Shown: positions 45,790 to 57,219, counted from the stretch's first letter. The stretch: DNA of 64,000 nt from Monoplex corrugatus (GCA_030674185.1 CM060312.1:59556902-59620901); one strand, 5' to 3'. Numbers and translations: made by a program. The notes: generated by a model from the letters alone, not told the origin.

Positions 45790-46270
45790 ATTGTATCAAG
45801 ACTATCACTGGAATAGTCTTGGTTACATGTAAATGACGTGTATTAAATAGGTACGTGCAGACAAGCACATATATTTCACGTCACCGAGTTTAGAAGACTG
45901 ACGTGACCAGTTTGACGGGGGCGTCAAGGTAAGACAGGGAGCAGTCTTCACCACACAATGGTCCCGTCTGTTCATAAAATCCCCACGGTTTTCTTTTACC
46001 AGCGTTACAACAAACAGTACTACACTGCGTTGTATTGTATTGTATTGTATGACCATAAAGACCTGTAAGTTTTAAGGACAAACAACTACCCTGGATGTAT
46101 CCATGCAGCATCCAGAAGTTACGGTGCCTGACGGAAATCGCGTGGCAGCACAAAGAGGAGATACGCCGTTGCTCTGGGTCCGACCAATGCAGAGGGTAAA
46201 TTGTGCAGATTCCAAGGGTGTGCAGATTTGGATGGAGCGCGTATGGAATTGCCCGACGAATCCCTCCTAT

Positions 46271-46600
46271 CATTATCATCATCATCATGTGCCCTACCGC
46301 ATGGCGTTGGCGATTATGGCCCTCCATACGACTCTATCCCTTTTCGCTGCAAGTATATCTCTCACCCTCTCTTCAGCCACTCTGCAAGTCCGTCAATTTC
46401 CCCCCTGGGTCTACCAGGTGTTCTCTATCCCAACAACTTCCCTATTGTGACCAAGTGCTCTAATCTCTTGCCTCATAGAATGTGTTAAAATGTTGCTCGT
46501 CCTTTCCTTATCTTCATTAATGTTCGTCTTGTCTGCCTCCTTCAAGACCGTCTCGTTTGTTTTCTTTGCTGTCCATGGAACTCATATTCTTCTTATAAAC
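46271..46600 (-). mobile_element. RTE-type LINE 3' fragment, opposite to the 45.5-kb copy
   Basis: The tail (ATG)n is seen as CATCATCATCAT at 46278-46288. Then comes the terminus, GTGCCCTACCGCATGGCGTT on the plus strand, and the C-terminal coding region with GTCCATGGAACTC and TTTTCTTTGCT as in the other copies. It is truncated near 46600. It faces the 45.5-kb copy tail-to-tail, 480 bp away. Confidence 0.88.
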
Positions 46601-46659
46601 CACATTTAAACTTTAAAAATCGTATCTTACCGCTATGATACACATTTTCTAAATTGTGA

Positions 46660-46850
46660 CCCTTCAAATTATTCAATTAAATCTAAATTTATCTTTGTTT
46701 CTGTCTTGTCTGGTTGCATTTTTGCGTTCTGATTCTTTTTTTCGTGTTTTTTTTTCTGGTTCCCGTTTGCTTGAACGCGGGCGGTCACACCTTTGGACTT
46801 CTGACAAAGGATTGGTTAAAATCTATATACTTGTAGGCCTACTTTGTAAA
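46660..46850 (+). repeat. Dispersed repeat shared (inverted) with 29.95-30.10 kb
   Basis: GCGTTCTGATTC...CGTGTTTTTTTTCTGGTTCC, CGTTTGCTTGAACGCGGGCG and GTCACACCTTTGGACTTC match the reverse strand of 29965-30090. The family is unknown. Confidence 0.6.
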
Positions 46851-47315
46851 ACTGTTCAATGAAAGCTGATCACAATAAGATCATACGGAAATCATGCATA
46901 AAGTTTCTCACGTTTATATCTACAGCCCAACCTCACCGCCTCCAATCTCCAACACACGCCCCAGAATACTGCACAGGCCCACCACTCATCCAATTTGTTT
47001 AAAGGTCAGCCTATTAACAACCAGGACATCGATTAGATCAACGCACACACACACACACACACACACAAGCACACGCCATGTTGCAATTTCATAAAGCACA
47101 TTAGAAAAAGGACAAGAACATATTTGCATTAACAGCAAGAAACACGAGGGTAGGGGTATCTCACGGATAAAACTCGAAAGACACACGGAGTCTGAATCTT
47201 CACTCGACAAAATACTTTTATTACTACCGTCAATACATGTACACACAATTATCTTCCCCCAAATAATAATTCATCTCGACTTGGACAGCCCTCTCCCTCA
47301 CACACTTATCGTTGT

Positions 47316-47475
47316 TTAAACCTTTGGCTCCCTTACCCTATCCACCAGCTGCAAAACTTTGACTCCATCCAACCCTGCTTCTTGCAGGAAGCTAGTGGAT
47401 AGGGTGAGAATCAAACGGTTAAGTTTTTGTTTTGCTAGCATGGTTGGCGTACAGGGTGCGGAGTCAAAGGGTTAA
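47316..47475. mobile_element. Palindromic TTAA MITE, copy 6
   Basis: TTAAACCTTTGGCTCCCTTA to GGAGTCAAAGGGTTAA, with a shortened centre (CTTCTTGCAGGAAGC). It marks the left border of the repeat array. Confidence 0.85.
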
Positions 47476-48590
47476 AGTCCAGCTAATTCAGTAGAGCATA
47501 TCAGAGCTATAACCGTTTCAAAACATATACAATTCAACAGTAAATACAAACATTTAATGCACATATCAATGCATTCGCGCACATAATCTAAGGACATGCC
47601 CCCGGCGTTGACCACCTCCCGTCGAATTAGCATACATAAGGGTACCAAAACAAAAACAGCATAAATCACCTAAAAATGCTTCCGCATATCTCACCTCCCT
47701 GAGCCAAAAATGCACTTTATTGTTTAAAGCCCAGCCGACTGCGCAGAGCCATGTCAGAGCTATAACCGCTTCAAAACAAAACTTCCAAGAAAAAAAAATT
47801 AAGTACACATAATGCATTCGCGCACATAATCTTAATACATGTCCCCGGTGTAGGACCATTCCGTCCGATTTATCGCACAGGGGATATTTAAAAAACACCT
47901 GAATACAAATATAAGCATACATAAGGACACCAAAACATAAAAACAGGCATAAATTACCTAAAATTGCTTCCACATATCTCACCTCCTTAGAGCCAAAAAT
48001 GCACTTAATACATGTACCCAATCAGCAATCCCAAGAAAAAGTACGTAAGACTTAATCGAAAAACTACAGGTGAATGGACCATTAAGGCAGAAAATAAGTA
48101 GAAATGACAGAAAGCAAGACAACAGGGCAGAAACAAATAAGTGACAGAAAAGAGGAAATTTCTAGCGCAGAATTTCCAGAAGGTGGGGATACTATTTATA
48201 TTGAAAGAGCCCCCGGCAACCCAACGGGGGAGCAGAGGGGATTAAAAAATATACGTGAACACAAATTTAAACTATATGGGCACTAAACCAAAAATAGACC
48301 TGCACTTGAAATTGCTTCCGCATAGCTCATTGTACCAGAGCCAAAACATGAATTTAATACATGTACCCAATAATCAATTCTAAGATAAAGTACAGGAGAC
48401 TTGATCGAACGGTACAGATGAATGGACCTGCAAAGCAGTAAATGAGGTAGGGAAGAAATGACAAAGCAAAGGTGGAAGACAAAAACAGCGACAGAAAAGA
48501 GGGCATTTCTAGCACACAATTTCCAGAAGGTGGGTATACTATTTAACTGAAAGAAACCCCCGCATCCTCAAAAGGGCATTTTTGTATATT
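47476..48590 (-). repeat. Alpha repeat units (three partial copies in tandem)
   Basis: Units share CAGAGCCAT(G/A)TCAGAGCTAT, AACCG(C/T)TTCAAAAC, ATGCATTCGCGCACATAATC, GACCATTCCGTC, ATTGCTTCC(G/A)CATA, ATACATGTACCCAAT and the end CCCCCGGCAACCCAACGGGG. Copies run from about 47476, 47726 and 48240. The reverse strand ends in AGTCGGCTGGGCTTTAAACAA, as at 23.2 kb, so the orientation is that of a LINE-like 3' end on the minus strand. Minus-strand frames of up to 151 codons lie here but repeat between units and match nothing known. Confidence 0.85.
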
Positions 48591-49301
48591 TTTAACGAAT
48601 AAATTTTAAACCAGTCTGTCCTTGCCAAGCAACCGTAAATCTACATTCACACACAATAGAGCCTTCATTAGAAAATGCACACACAGCGTACTCGCCGGCC
48701 CAACTGACCTAAACATTCGCAATACCTCACCCATGAACTTGAAACAAAAACAAAAAAAAACCCGCAACGAAAACATGCATACACACAAATAACTTGGACA
48801 CATTCGCCGTCCATACCTCATTAACCGTCCTCCACCCCATCCCCCCACCACGCACAAACTCCAAAAGCACACACCTTACACATGCTCTTCCACCCACACA
48901 CACACACACACACACGGTCGCTCGCGCACGCACCCAACACACGTACGCACCCAAAACATGCATGCTCGCGCACACACCAACACAAAAACACAAGACAAAC
49001 ACACAAAACACAAAACCACACACTCAACAGACGGGACAATGTTTTCCGTAAGTTGCCAAAGGCAGAAAAATGCAGTTGGAATTCATATTGCTTATAGCAC
49101 AGCCGACGTCTCCAACATTATCATGGCCAACATCACACTGAAAACTACCCAACGTTTAATTAAAATTTTCATTTCACTTCATATTGCTTACAGCCCAGCC
49201 GACTACTTGAGCCATATCATGGGTTTATCAAAAGAATTGAAAAAAACAACGATCTTTTCAAGTTTCAATTTATTTTAATTAATTCCCACAATACTCCACG
49301 T

Positions 49302-49494
49302 TTAACCCTTTGACTACCACCGCCTGTCCACCTGCGTCCTTCAGTGTCAGCCATGCCAGCAAAGCAAAAACTTAACCCTGTGACTCCCTCACCCTAACCT
49401 CCAGCTTCCTGCAGGAAGCTGTGGATAGGGTGAGGGAGTCAAAGGGATACGCTTTTGCAATTGGCGGATAGGGTAAGGGAGTCAAAGGGGTTAA
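49302..49494. mobile_element. Palindromic TTAA MITE, copy 7 (in beta unit A)
   Basis: TTAACCCTTTGACTACCACC at the left, inner arms around CTTCCTGCAGGAAG, and GGAGTCAAAGGGGTTAA at the right. Confidence 0.88.
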
Positions 49495-50046
49495 CTTTTT
49501 TTTTAAAATCCATACAAGTCTCAATTTATTTAAACATTTTCCCATACGCAGAATCATACGAGCTGAAATTCCAGTATAACTTCTAAAAAAAAGTAAAAAT
49601 TGGATGATGTCTGGAAAAGATTCTTTAAAGAGCGTTACACACACACAATAGACACACATAATATAAATACACAGACACACGCACGCACCACACACATGCG
49701 CGTGCACACAAACAAATAACAACCCCCCCCCCACCCCAAAAAAAAATCAAAACAAAAACGCACCTCGCACATGTCCTTACATACACACACACTATACACA
49801 GACAATATAAACACACAATCACACACAACACACCTCCACAAAACGGGTAAAATGTTTTCCTTAAATAGCGAAAGGCAGGAAAATGCAGTTAGATTTTCAT
49901 ATTGCTCATAGAACAGCCGACATCCAGATAACATTATCATGGCCAACAGCACGCACACGACAAATTAACTCAAGAAAAAGGGGAAAAAAATGTACAACCA
50001 TCCTTTCAATTTCAATTCAGTTTTAAAAAAATTCCCAAATACTCCG

Positions 50047-50169
50047 TTTAGCCCGTTGACTACCACCACCTGTATTGTTAACCATGCTAGCAAAGCTGAT
50101 GGATACGGTGAGGGAGTCAAAGGGATACGTTTTTTGCAATTGGATAGTGTGCGGGAGTCAAATGGTTAA
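50047..50169. mobile_element. Palindromic TTAA MITE, copy 8 (beta unit B, inner left arm deleted)
   Basis: TTTAGCCCGTTGACTACCAC at the left, ATGCTAGCAAAGC joined directly to TGATGGATACGGTGAGGGAG, and GGAGTCAAATGGTTAA at the right. Confidence 0.82.
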
Positions 50170-51048
50170 AAAGAACTGAAAAAAGCAGAAAAAAACCGGA
50201 CCAATCCTTCCAAGTCTCAATTTAAGCATTTTCCCATGCGCATGGTCATACGACGTGAAATCCCATTATATCTTGTCAAAACGTAAACATTGCACGCTAT
50301 TTTGAAAATGTTCTTTAAAGAGTGTTAGAAATGCAGTACAAATTTTTCACTTGACAGAAAAGAACTTAATTACGACTTTCAGAGAAATAGTCATAAAAAT
50401 AGCTTCATAAATAACCCATAATTGAAATACACACACAATAAAATATATATTTAACGAATGAATTTTAAATCAACAGTCCGTCTTTACCACACAACCATAC
50501 ATCCACAACCACACACAATATAGCCTTCATTTGAAAATGCACACACACCATACTCACCCACCACCCCCCCCCCAAGGCCAACTGACCTAAACATCTGCCA
50601 CACCCCACCACACCTAAGAAAAAAAAAATTCGACGAAAACATCCATACACAATTATGACTCTTAACCGCCGTCCATATCCAACTCTAACAACCCCAACCC
50701 CCCAAAAAAATCAAAACAAAGCACGCACCTCACACATGTCTTACACACACACCACACATACACACACGCACCACACACCGCGTGCACACCACACACACAA
50801 TCTAGACAATATAAACACACACAACTACACACAAACCACACTCTGCAAAAGGTAAAATGTTTTCCTTAAATAGCAAAAGGCAGGAAAATGCAGTTAGATT
50901 TTCATATTGCTTATAGAACAGCCGACATCTAGATATGGCCGACAGCACACAACTAAAAATTTTCATTTAATAAAACAAATACAGAAAAAAAATGTACAAC
51001 CATCCTTTAAAGTTTCAATATATTTTTTTAAAAATTCCCACAACTCCG

Positions 51049-51238
51049 TTTAGCCCTTTGACTACCACCACCTGTCCACCAGAATCCTACATTGTTAACC
51101 ATGCTAGCAAAGCAAAAACTTGACCATGATTCCCTCACCCTAACCTCCAGCTTCCTGCAGGAAGCTGATGGATACGGTGAGGGAGTCAAAGGATTCGTTT
51201 TTGCAATTGGTGGATATGTGCGGGAGTCAAAGGGTTAA
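51049..51238. mobile_element. Palindromic TTAA MITE, copy 9 (beta unit C)
   Basis: TTTAGCCCTTTGACTACCAC to GGAGTCAAAGGGTTAA; the centre CTTCCTGCAGGAAG is intact. Confidence 0.87.
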
Positions 51239-51639
51239 AAAGAATTGAAAAAAGCAGGGGGGAAAAAACCCCAAAAAAACGACCAATCCTTCCAAGTCTC
51301 AATTTAAACATTTTCCCATACGCATGGTCATTCGACGTGAAATCCCATTATATCTTGTGAAAACGTAAACATTGCACGCCATCTTGAAAAGGTTCTTTAA
51401 AGAGTGTTAAATGCAGTACGAATTTCTCACTTGACAGAAAGGAGCTTCATTACAACTTTCAGAAATAGTCATTAAAAATAGCTTCATAAATAACCCATAA
51501 TTGAAATACAGTCACAATAAAATAACCATTGTATATATTTTAACGAATGAATTTTAAATCAATAGCAATCTTTACCACGCAACCATGCATCCACAATCAC
51601 ACACAATACAGCCTTCATTAGAAAATGCACACACCCTAC

Positions 51640-51663
51640 TCACCCCCCCCCCCCCCCCCCCCC
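51640..51663. repeat. Poly-C run in beta unit D
   Basis: About 24 C in a row at the place where other units have 8-10 C (for example 50569-50573). Confidence 0.9.
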
Positions 51664-52147
51664 AAGGCCAACTGACCTAAACATCCAGCACACCCCACCA
51701 CAAAGAAAAACAACTACCACGACGAAAACATCCATCGACAGAAACCACAATCAGGACGCCTAACTGCCGTTCGTATCTCACTATAACAACCGCCCTCCCT
51801 TCCCCCTCCCACCAAAAAAAAAATAAAAAAGAACGCACCTTGCACATGTCTTACACATGCACACATTAGACAGACAATATAAACACAGACACACACAACT
51901 ACACACACAAAACAAACTCCACAAAAGAGGGTAACATGTTTTCCTTAAAAAAATTAAATAAAATTAAATAGCAAGAGGCAGGAAAATGCAGTTAGATTTT
52001 CATGCTTACAGAACAGCCGACATCTAGATAACATTATGGCCGACAGCACACAACTACAAATTAACTCGCATTTAATTAAATGGAAAAAAATGTACAACCA
52101 TCCTTTAAAGTTTCTATATATTTAAAAAAAAAATTCCCACAACACTG

Positions 52148-52318
52148 TTTAGCCCTTTGACTACCACCACCTGTCCACAAGAATTTTGCATTGTTAACCA
52201 TGCTAGCAAAGCAAAAACTTAACCATGATTCCCTCACCCTAACCTCCAGCTTCCTGCAGGAAGCTGATGGATACGGTGAGGGAGTCAAAGGGATAGTGTG
52301 CAGGAGTCAAAGGGTTAA
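52148..52318. mobile_element. Palindromic TTAA MITE, copy 10 (beta unit D)
   Basis: TTTAGCCCTTTGACTACCAC to GGAGTCAAAGGGTTAA with a short deletion in the right spacer. Confidence 0.86.
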
Positions 52319-52763
52319 AAAGAATTGAAAAAGCAGAAACGGACCAATCCTTCCACTGTAACAACCGCCCCATTCCCCACAAAAAGAAAAATAAAAAGCA
52401 CACACCTCGCACATTGTCTTACACCCACACACGCATGCACCACACACACAGACAATATAAACACAGACACACAATCACACACACACGCGTGCGTGCGCAC
52501 ACACACACATACCAAATATGAAACGCACACACAATCACACACACAACGAAACACACATTCCGCAACAAGGGTAAAATGTTTTCCTTAGAATGCAAAAGGC
52601 AGGATGATGCAGTTAAGAGTTTCATATTGCTTATAGCTCAGACGACATCTAGAACATCATGGCCAACAGCACACTATAAATTAACTCACGTTTAATTAAA
52701 CAGACCAAAAACAAAAATCCATCCTTTCAAGTTTCAATTTATTTAAAATATATTCCCACAACA

Positions 52764-52927
52764 CTCTACCACTGTCCACCAGCATCCTTCATTGTCAACC
52801 ACGCTATCAAAGTAAAAACTTAACCCTTTGACTCCCTCAGCCTAACGTCCAGCTTCCTGCAGTGTGAGGGAGTCGAAGGGATAAGATTTTGCAATTGGTG
52901 GGTATGGTGCAGGAGTCAAAGGATTAA
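52764..52927. mobile_element. Palindromic TTAA MITE, copy 11 (beta unit E)
   Basis: The left terminus is eroded; the inner arm reads TTAACCCTTTGACTCCCTCA and the right terminus GGAGTCAAAGGATTAA. Its terminal TTAA (52924-52927) is the insertion site of the next element. Confidence 0.82.
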
Positions 52928-53660
52928 GGGGGACTTTGAATTTTGGTCAGTTTTTGTTTCTCAGCTTCTACCAAAGCTATCAAAGTGAAATTTGGCACAC
53001 AGCTTCTTTATGGCAAAGGTAACTTCTGTGCAAAGTTTGGAATCAATATATGCATTAGAAAAATGATTTTTTCCATTAAATATTACCTGTCAAAACGGTA
53101 GCGATTTTGCACCTCAACCAATGAGTAGATCCATCATGTAAAAAAAAGTTTTGATTCTTTACAATGGTTTCATCTGATGTCCTTTTATGCAACAAAACAA
53201 AGTGATTGGTGCACTAGTGGCCATTAGCAAGCTGTCTACATTTGACAATTTGTTTCCTTTTCGGGTGGACCATAAAGAAATTAAATATCATGAAAACTAT
53301 TTTAGAGACCTTTTGATAGTTTTTTGCATTCAGCAGCCAATTTTACATAAGTGTGCCAAATTGTAGGTCAATAGCTTTTCTCTAGCCAAAGATATAAGAG
53401 GGGCAAACACGTTACTTGCACACAAATACAAGTTTTGAGAAAAACAGTTTCAAAGATTATAATTTGTTTATGAAATAACTGAAAATTCTCTCAATCTTTA
53501 TACGACACCTACTTCACAAAACAAATATAAATATTTAGAGGTAGTATTTAGGTAAAGAACAACCAGAAAGATTTTATAGAGGATTTATTGTCACCAGAAC
53601 TGCCTAAAACCCAAAACACAATTTTCCATGTTTTGACCTAATTTCACTCTAAGTCCCTCC
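52928..53660. mobile_element. Second TTAA MITE (733 bp), Kolobok- or piggyBac-like
   Basis: Termini GGGGGACTTTGAATTTTGGT and, inverted, GGAGGGACTTAGAGTGAAAT TAGGTCA share an imperfect terminal inverted repeat, and both sides carry TTAA (52924-52927 and 53661-53664). No transposase frame is present. TTAA duplications occur in the piggyBac and Kolobok superfamilies; GG-starting termini make Kolobok my first guess. Sister units of the satellite lack this piece: in them the MITE's GGGTTAA continues directly as AAAGAATTGAAAA, so both borders are confirmed by comparison. Confidence 0.82.
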
Positions 53661-54126
53661 TTAAAAATAATTTAAAAACGAGAAAAAAACAAAACAAAAA
53701 AACAAAAAACGAACAATCCTTCCAAGTCTCAATTTAAATATTTCATACGTATGGTCATACGAGGTGAAATCCCACATTCATCCACAAACTCTGCACCTAC
53801 GACCTGGAGAGGACACTCCAGCCTCGCTACTAACACTAGTGTCGGCACAACACGGGAAGCAACAGATACCGGTGATAAGTCATTGCTTAACTGGCGTAGA
53901 GCTGACGCCAGGGGTTGCTTTTGACGGGAGAGACCGTGTCTTACTGGACATCTACCGCCCGCCTAAGCTGGGCAGCCCCCAGCCAGTCAGGTGCTGTCCC
54001 GCCACGACCTGCTTTCTTCATTGGGTGCATGAAGATTAGGAGAAAATCTGACAAGCAGGTCGTTAACTACCGTACCAGGCAAAAAGAAAAATTCATTTAA
54101 GAAACGGATAAGGAAAAGGATCAGCA

Positions 54127-55029
54127 GTGAAACTGGGCTATTGGAATGTCCGAACAATGATGCCTGGGCTCTCCCAAGATCTGCAAGACAGCATCGACGC
54201 CAGAAAGACCGCCGTCATAAACAGCGAGCTAAAGAGGCTCAATGTGGACATTGCCACTCTGCAGGAAACACGGCTGGCAGACTCAGGAACACTAAAGGAA
54301 AGGGACTACACCTGGCAAGGAAAGAGTTCTGATGCCCCAAGAGAGTACGGAGTAGGCTTTGCAGTAAGGAACAGCCTGCTGAACATGATTGAACCAGGCA
54401 GCAGCGGTTCAGAGCGACTCTTGACTCTCCGCCTCAACACCAAAGGCTATGTCACTCTCATCAGCGTTTATGCCCCAACTCTGTCCGCCTCTCCAGACGC
54501 CAAGGATGAGTTCTACGAAAATCTTGCAACCATAAGGAACATCCCCTGGACAGAACAACTCATGGCCCTACTGCCTCGGTTCCTTTGGAGTGGGGAAAAT
54601 GAAAATGGACAGCGACTGCTTGAGTTTTGCGCCTGCCATGAACTGTGCATCGCCAACTCCAAGACGAAGCCTCAACACAGTCTCCTGGAGGCATCCGCGC
54701 TCAAAACATTGGCACCAACTGGATTGATCCTAGTAAGACGTGCTGCTATCAAAAACGTTCTCCAAACTCGCTCTTATCAAAGCGCAGACTGCGACACAGA
54801 CCACTCTCTGGTTTGTTGCAAGATCAGGCTGCAACCAAAGAAGTTCCACTGCTCAAAGAAACAAGGGAACCCTCGCATTGACGTCAGCAAGATGTCTCAG
54901 CCAGATCTTGTAGAACAGTTCGCAGAGACCTTTGAGAGAGAATACGATGTATTGCAGCCCAGAGACTGCCACAGAGAGATGGGAAACGCTACGAGACACC
55001 ATGCACCGCATTGCTATGGTCACCTTTGA
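54127..55029 (+). pseudogene. RTE endonuclease domain (EEP family), catalytic segment deleted
   Basis: The 300-codon frame begins MKLGYWNVRTMMPGLSQDLQ (first codon GTG in the assembly; the true start is uncertain). It contains LQETRLADSGTLKERDY (catalytic Glu), GVGFAVRNSL, LISVYAPTLSASPDAKDEFY and CDTDHSLVCCKIRL (catalytic Asp-His). After NLATIRNIP and a short WTEQLMALLP, the frame passes into ENENGQRLLEFCACHELCIA. The GDFNARVG-type block that provides the Asp/Asn pair in this family is missing: about 20-30 codons are lost and the frame shifts around 54570-54600. The domain would therefore be catalytically dead. The frame ends in a shifted tail before 55029. Confidence 0.88.
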
Positions 55030-55430
55030 GAAGAAAACGAATCCCACGACTGGTTTGAGGCCAAATCATCAGAGATGACTCCCCACTGTTGAGGCCAAGC
55101 GCGCCGCACTCATCTAGTATAAACGGTCACCCAGTGAGAACATGCAAATCCTCAGGGCTGCCAGGAGTAAGGTTCAGCTTAACGCCAGGCGCTGCGCAAA
55201 CGAGTACTGGACAGAGCGCAGCGAAGATACAGAGCGCTGCTGAAAGAGGCAACATCCGAGGAATGTACAACACAGAGCAAGATCGCCCCCCCCTCAAATC
55301 CTCCACAGGGGAAGTAATCAGCAATCCTAGCCGACAGATGGAAAGATGGGCGGAACACTACTCCAACCTCTACTCCACACAGACCATGGTCCCTCAGCCC
55401 TCGATGCTATCAAGTGCATGCCGGTAATAG

Positions 55431-56633
55431 ATGAACTTGACGCAGAGCCAACTGTGGACGAAATCAGCAAGGCCATTGATAGCCGGGCATCAGGCAAGGC
55501 ACCTGGCAACGACGGAATTCCCCCAGACCTCATCAAGCACTGCAAGACTTCTCTTCTGCACCCTTTGCACGCAGTCCTGTCAGTGTTGGAATGAGGGAGC
55601 TGTACCGCAGGACACGAGGGACGTCAAGATCGTCACCCTGTACAAAAACAAGGGCGAAAGGAGCGACTGCAACAACTACAGAGGTATCTCGCTCCTCAGC
55701 ATTGTTGGCAAAGTCTACGCTCGGGTCCCAATCCGCCTGCAGAAACTGGCTGAACGCGTCTACCCGGAATCAGTGTGGTTTTCGAGCAGAGAGATCCACG
55801 GTAGACATGGTCTTTTCCCTTCGCCAAATCCCGGAGAAGTGCAGAGAACAGCGGATGCCGGTGTATGTGGCATTCATTGACCTCACCAAGGCCTTTGACC
55901 TAGTCAGCAGAGATGACCTTTTCAGGGCTCTCCGAAAAATCGACTGCCCCCCCAAACTGCACAGCTCGAGTCCTTCCACTCCAACATGAAAGGGACGGTG
56001 CAGTTCAACGGAAACCTCTCCAAGCCCTTCGACGTACGCAGCGGTGTGAAACAAGGCTGCGTCCTGGCCCCAACCCTCTTTGGAATCTTCTTCGCTCTCC
56101 TCCTGAGGCATGCGTTCAGCACAGCGCAAGAAGAGATCCACCTGCGGACCAGATCAGATGGCAGGCTCTTCACCCTCGCCCGCCTCAGAGCAGGGACAAA
56201 TGTCCGTGAAGCCCTCATCAGAGACATGCTATTTGCCGACGATGCCGCAGTTGTGACCCATACTCAGCAGGACTTGCAGTCACTAATGGACCGCTTCTCC
56301 CAGGCCTGCAAAGATTTTGGTCTGACCATCAGTCTTAACAAGACAAATGTTCTGGGCCAAGGCACGCCATCTCCACCAGCCATCACCATTGATGACGAGC
56401 TTGAAGCCATCCATCAATTCACATATCTTGGGTCCACCATCACCGATAACCTCTCCCTTGACACAGAGATCGACAAGAGGATCGGGAAGGCAGCCACAAC
56501 ACTGGCCCGCCTCACACAAAGGGTGTGGACAAATTCCAAGCTGACCACGAAGACAGAGATGGCTGTATACAACGCCTGTGTCCTCAGCACCTTGCTGTAT
56601 GGCAGCGAGGCGTGGACCACGCATGCTCATTAG
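55431..56633 (+). pseudogene. RTE reverse transcriptase, split over shifted frames
   Basis: RT blocks follow in order but change frame. DAEPTVDEISKAIDSRASGK and APGNDGIPPDLIKHC (55440-55545) are in one frame; KIVTLYKNKGERSDCNNYRG and ISLLSIVGKVYARV (55630-55730) in the next; FRAERSTVDMVFSLRQIPEK and FIDLTKAFDLVSRDDLFRAL (55780-55930) in a third. The last frame (55986-56633) carries RSGVKQGCVLAPTLFGIFFA, MLFADDAAVV (catalytic Asp pair), FGLTISLNKTNV and YLGSTITDN, and ends in ACVLSTLLYGSEAWTTHAH. Each shift is a single base or a few bases. All catalytic motifs are present if the frames are read in turn. Confidence 0.9.
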
Positions 56634-56639
56634 GAGAAA

Positions 56640-57163
56640 AGGTTCAATAGCTTCCACCTGAGAAGCCTACGGCGCATACTCGGCTTTCCTGGAAAGACAA
56701 GGTGACCAACACCGAAGTCCTGACCCGTGCTGGCCTCCCAACCATGCATACCATGCTGAGACAGCGTCGGCTGCGCTGGTTGGGCCACGTTCGCCGCATG
56801 GAAGATGGTCGCATCCCAAAATACATCCTTTATGGTGAGCTTGCCACAGGGCAGAGAAACATTCGCCGCCCACAGCTGAGATACAAAGACGTTTGCAAAC
56901 GTGACATGAAGGCGCTGGAGATCAACACTGAGTCCTGGGAGGACCTCGCAGACGACCGCAACAGCTGGAGAACCACTCTCAAGAAACAGCTGCGGATTGG
57001 TGAGGACAAACTGTCAGCTGCTGCAGCAGAAAAGGGATCACAGTCAACAGACCAGCATCAGCATACACATGCGAACGCTGCGACAGACTGCCTCTCTCGC
57101 ATTGGTCCCTACAGTCACAGGCGACGCTGCTTGGACCATGCAGACAGCCCATCTAGACATTAG
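56640..57163 (+). pseudogene. RTE C-terminal region with a broken Cys/His finger
   Basis: The frame 56702-57163 has RQRRLRWLGHVRRMEDGRIP, PQLRYKDVCKRDMKALEINT and WEDLADDRNSWRTTL, typical of the conserved region after the RTE thumb. Near 57075 the reading frame slips inside what should be a C-x2-C...H...C finger: YTCERCDR is read in one frame, CLSRIGPYSHRRRC in the other. It ends with a stop at 57163, about 55 bp before the right insertion border. Confidence 0.85.
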
Positions 57164-57219
57164 AACGGATGTACTTTGTCCATGGTCAGCCATGACCGAG
57201 GGAGGCCTACTATAGGCAT

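Larger units (their letters stand above)
48595..53773. repeat. Beta satellite: tandem units of about 1.08 kb (units A to E, left part)
   Basis: Unit order: TAACGAAT(A/G)AATTTTAAA; AAAATGCACACACA; C-rich and CA-rich DNA; TGTTTTCCTTAAATAGC, AAAAGGCAGGAAAATGCAG; CATATTGCTTATAG, CAGCCGACAT; a palindromic MITE; CCATACGCATGGTCATACGA, CGTGAAATCCCATTATATCT; TTCTTTAAAGAGTG; CACTTGACAGAAA; AAATAACCCATAATTG. Starts lie at about 48595 (A), 49640 (B, lacks the first part), 50455 (C), 51541 (D) and 52341 (E, lacks the first part). C to D is 1086 bp. Units A, B and D have internal deletions. No gene is seen other than inserted elements. Confidence 0.9.
53774..57219 (+). mobile_element. Near full-length RTE-type LINE inserted in beta unit E
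   Basis: The insertion splits the unit: the left side ends GGTGAAATCCCA and the right side resumes TTATCTTGGAAAAGGTTCTT, so roughly 30 bp of the unit are missing at the site. Order: 5' region (53774-54126), endonuclease (54127-55029), linker, RT fingers and palm (55431-56633), C-terminal region (56640-57163). It is clearly GC-richer than the surrounding satellite. At least five frame breaks make it inactive as assembled. Protein motifs (WNVRTM, QETRLADSG, FADDAAV, LYGSEAW) place it in the RTE superfamily, in a family distinct from the other RTE fragments in this window. Confidence 0.92.

Noticed and set aside
47566..48021. 151-codon minus-strand frame with Cys-rich repeats
   Set aside because: Lies in alpha repeat units; the peptide motif (GHVLRLCARMH) recurs with the unit and the frame is not kept in the copy at 59 kb.
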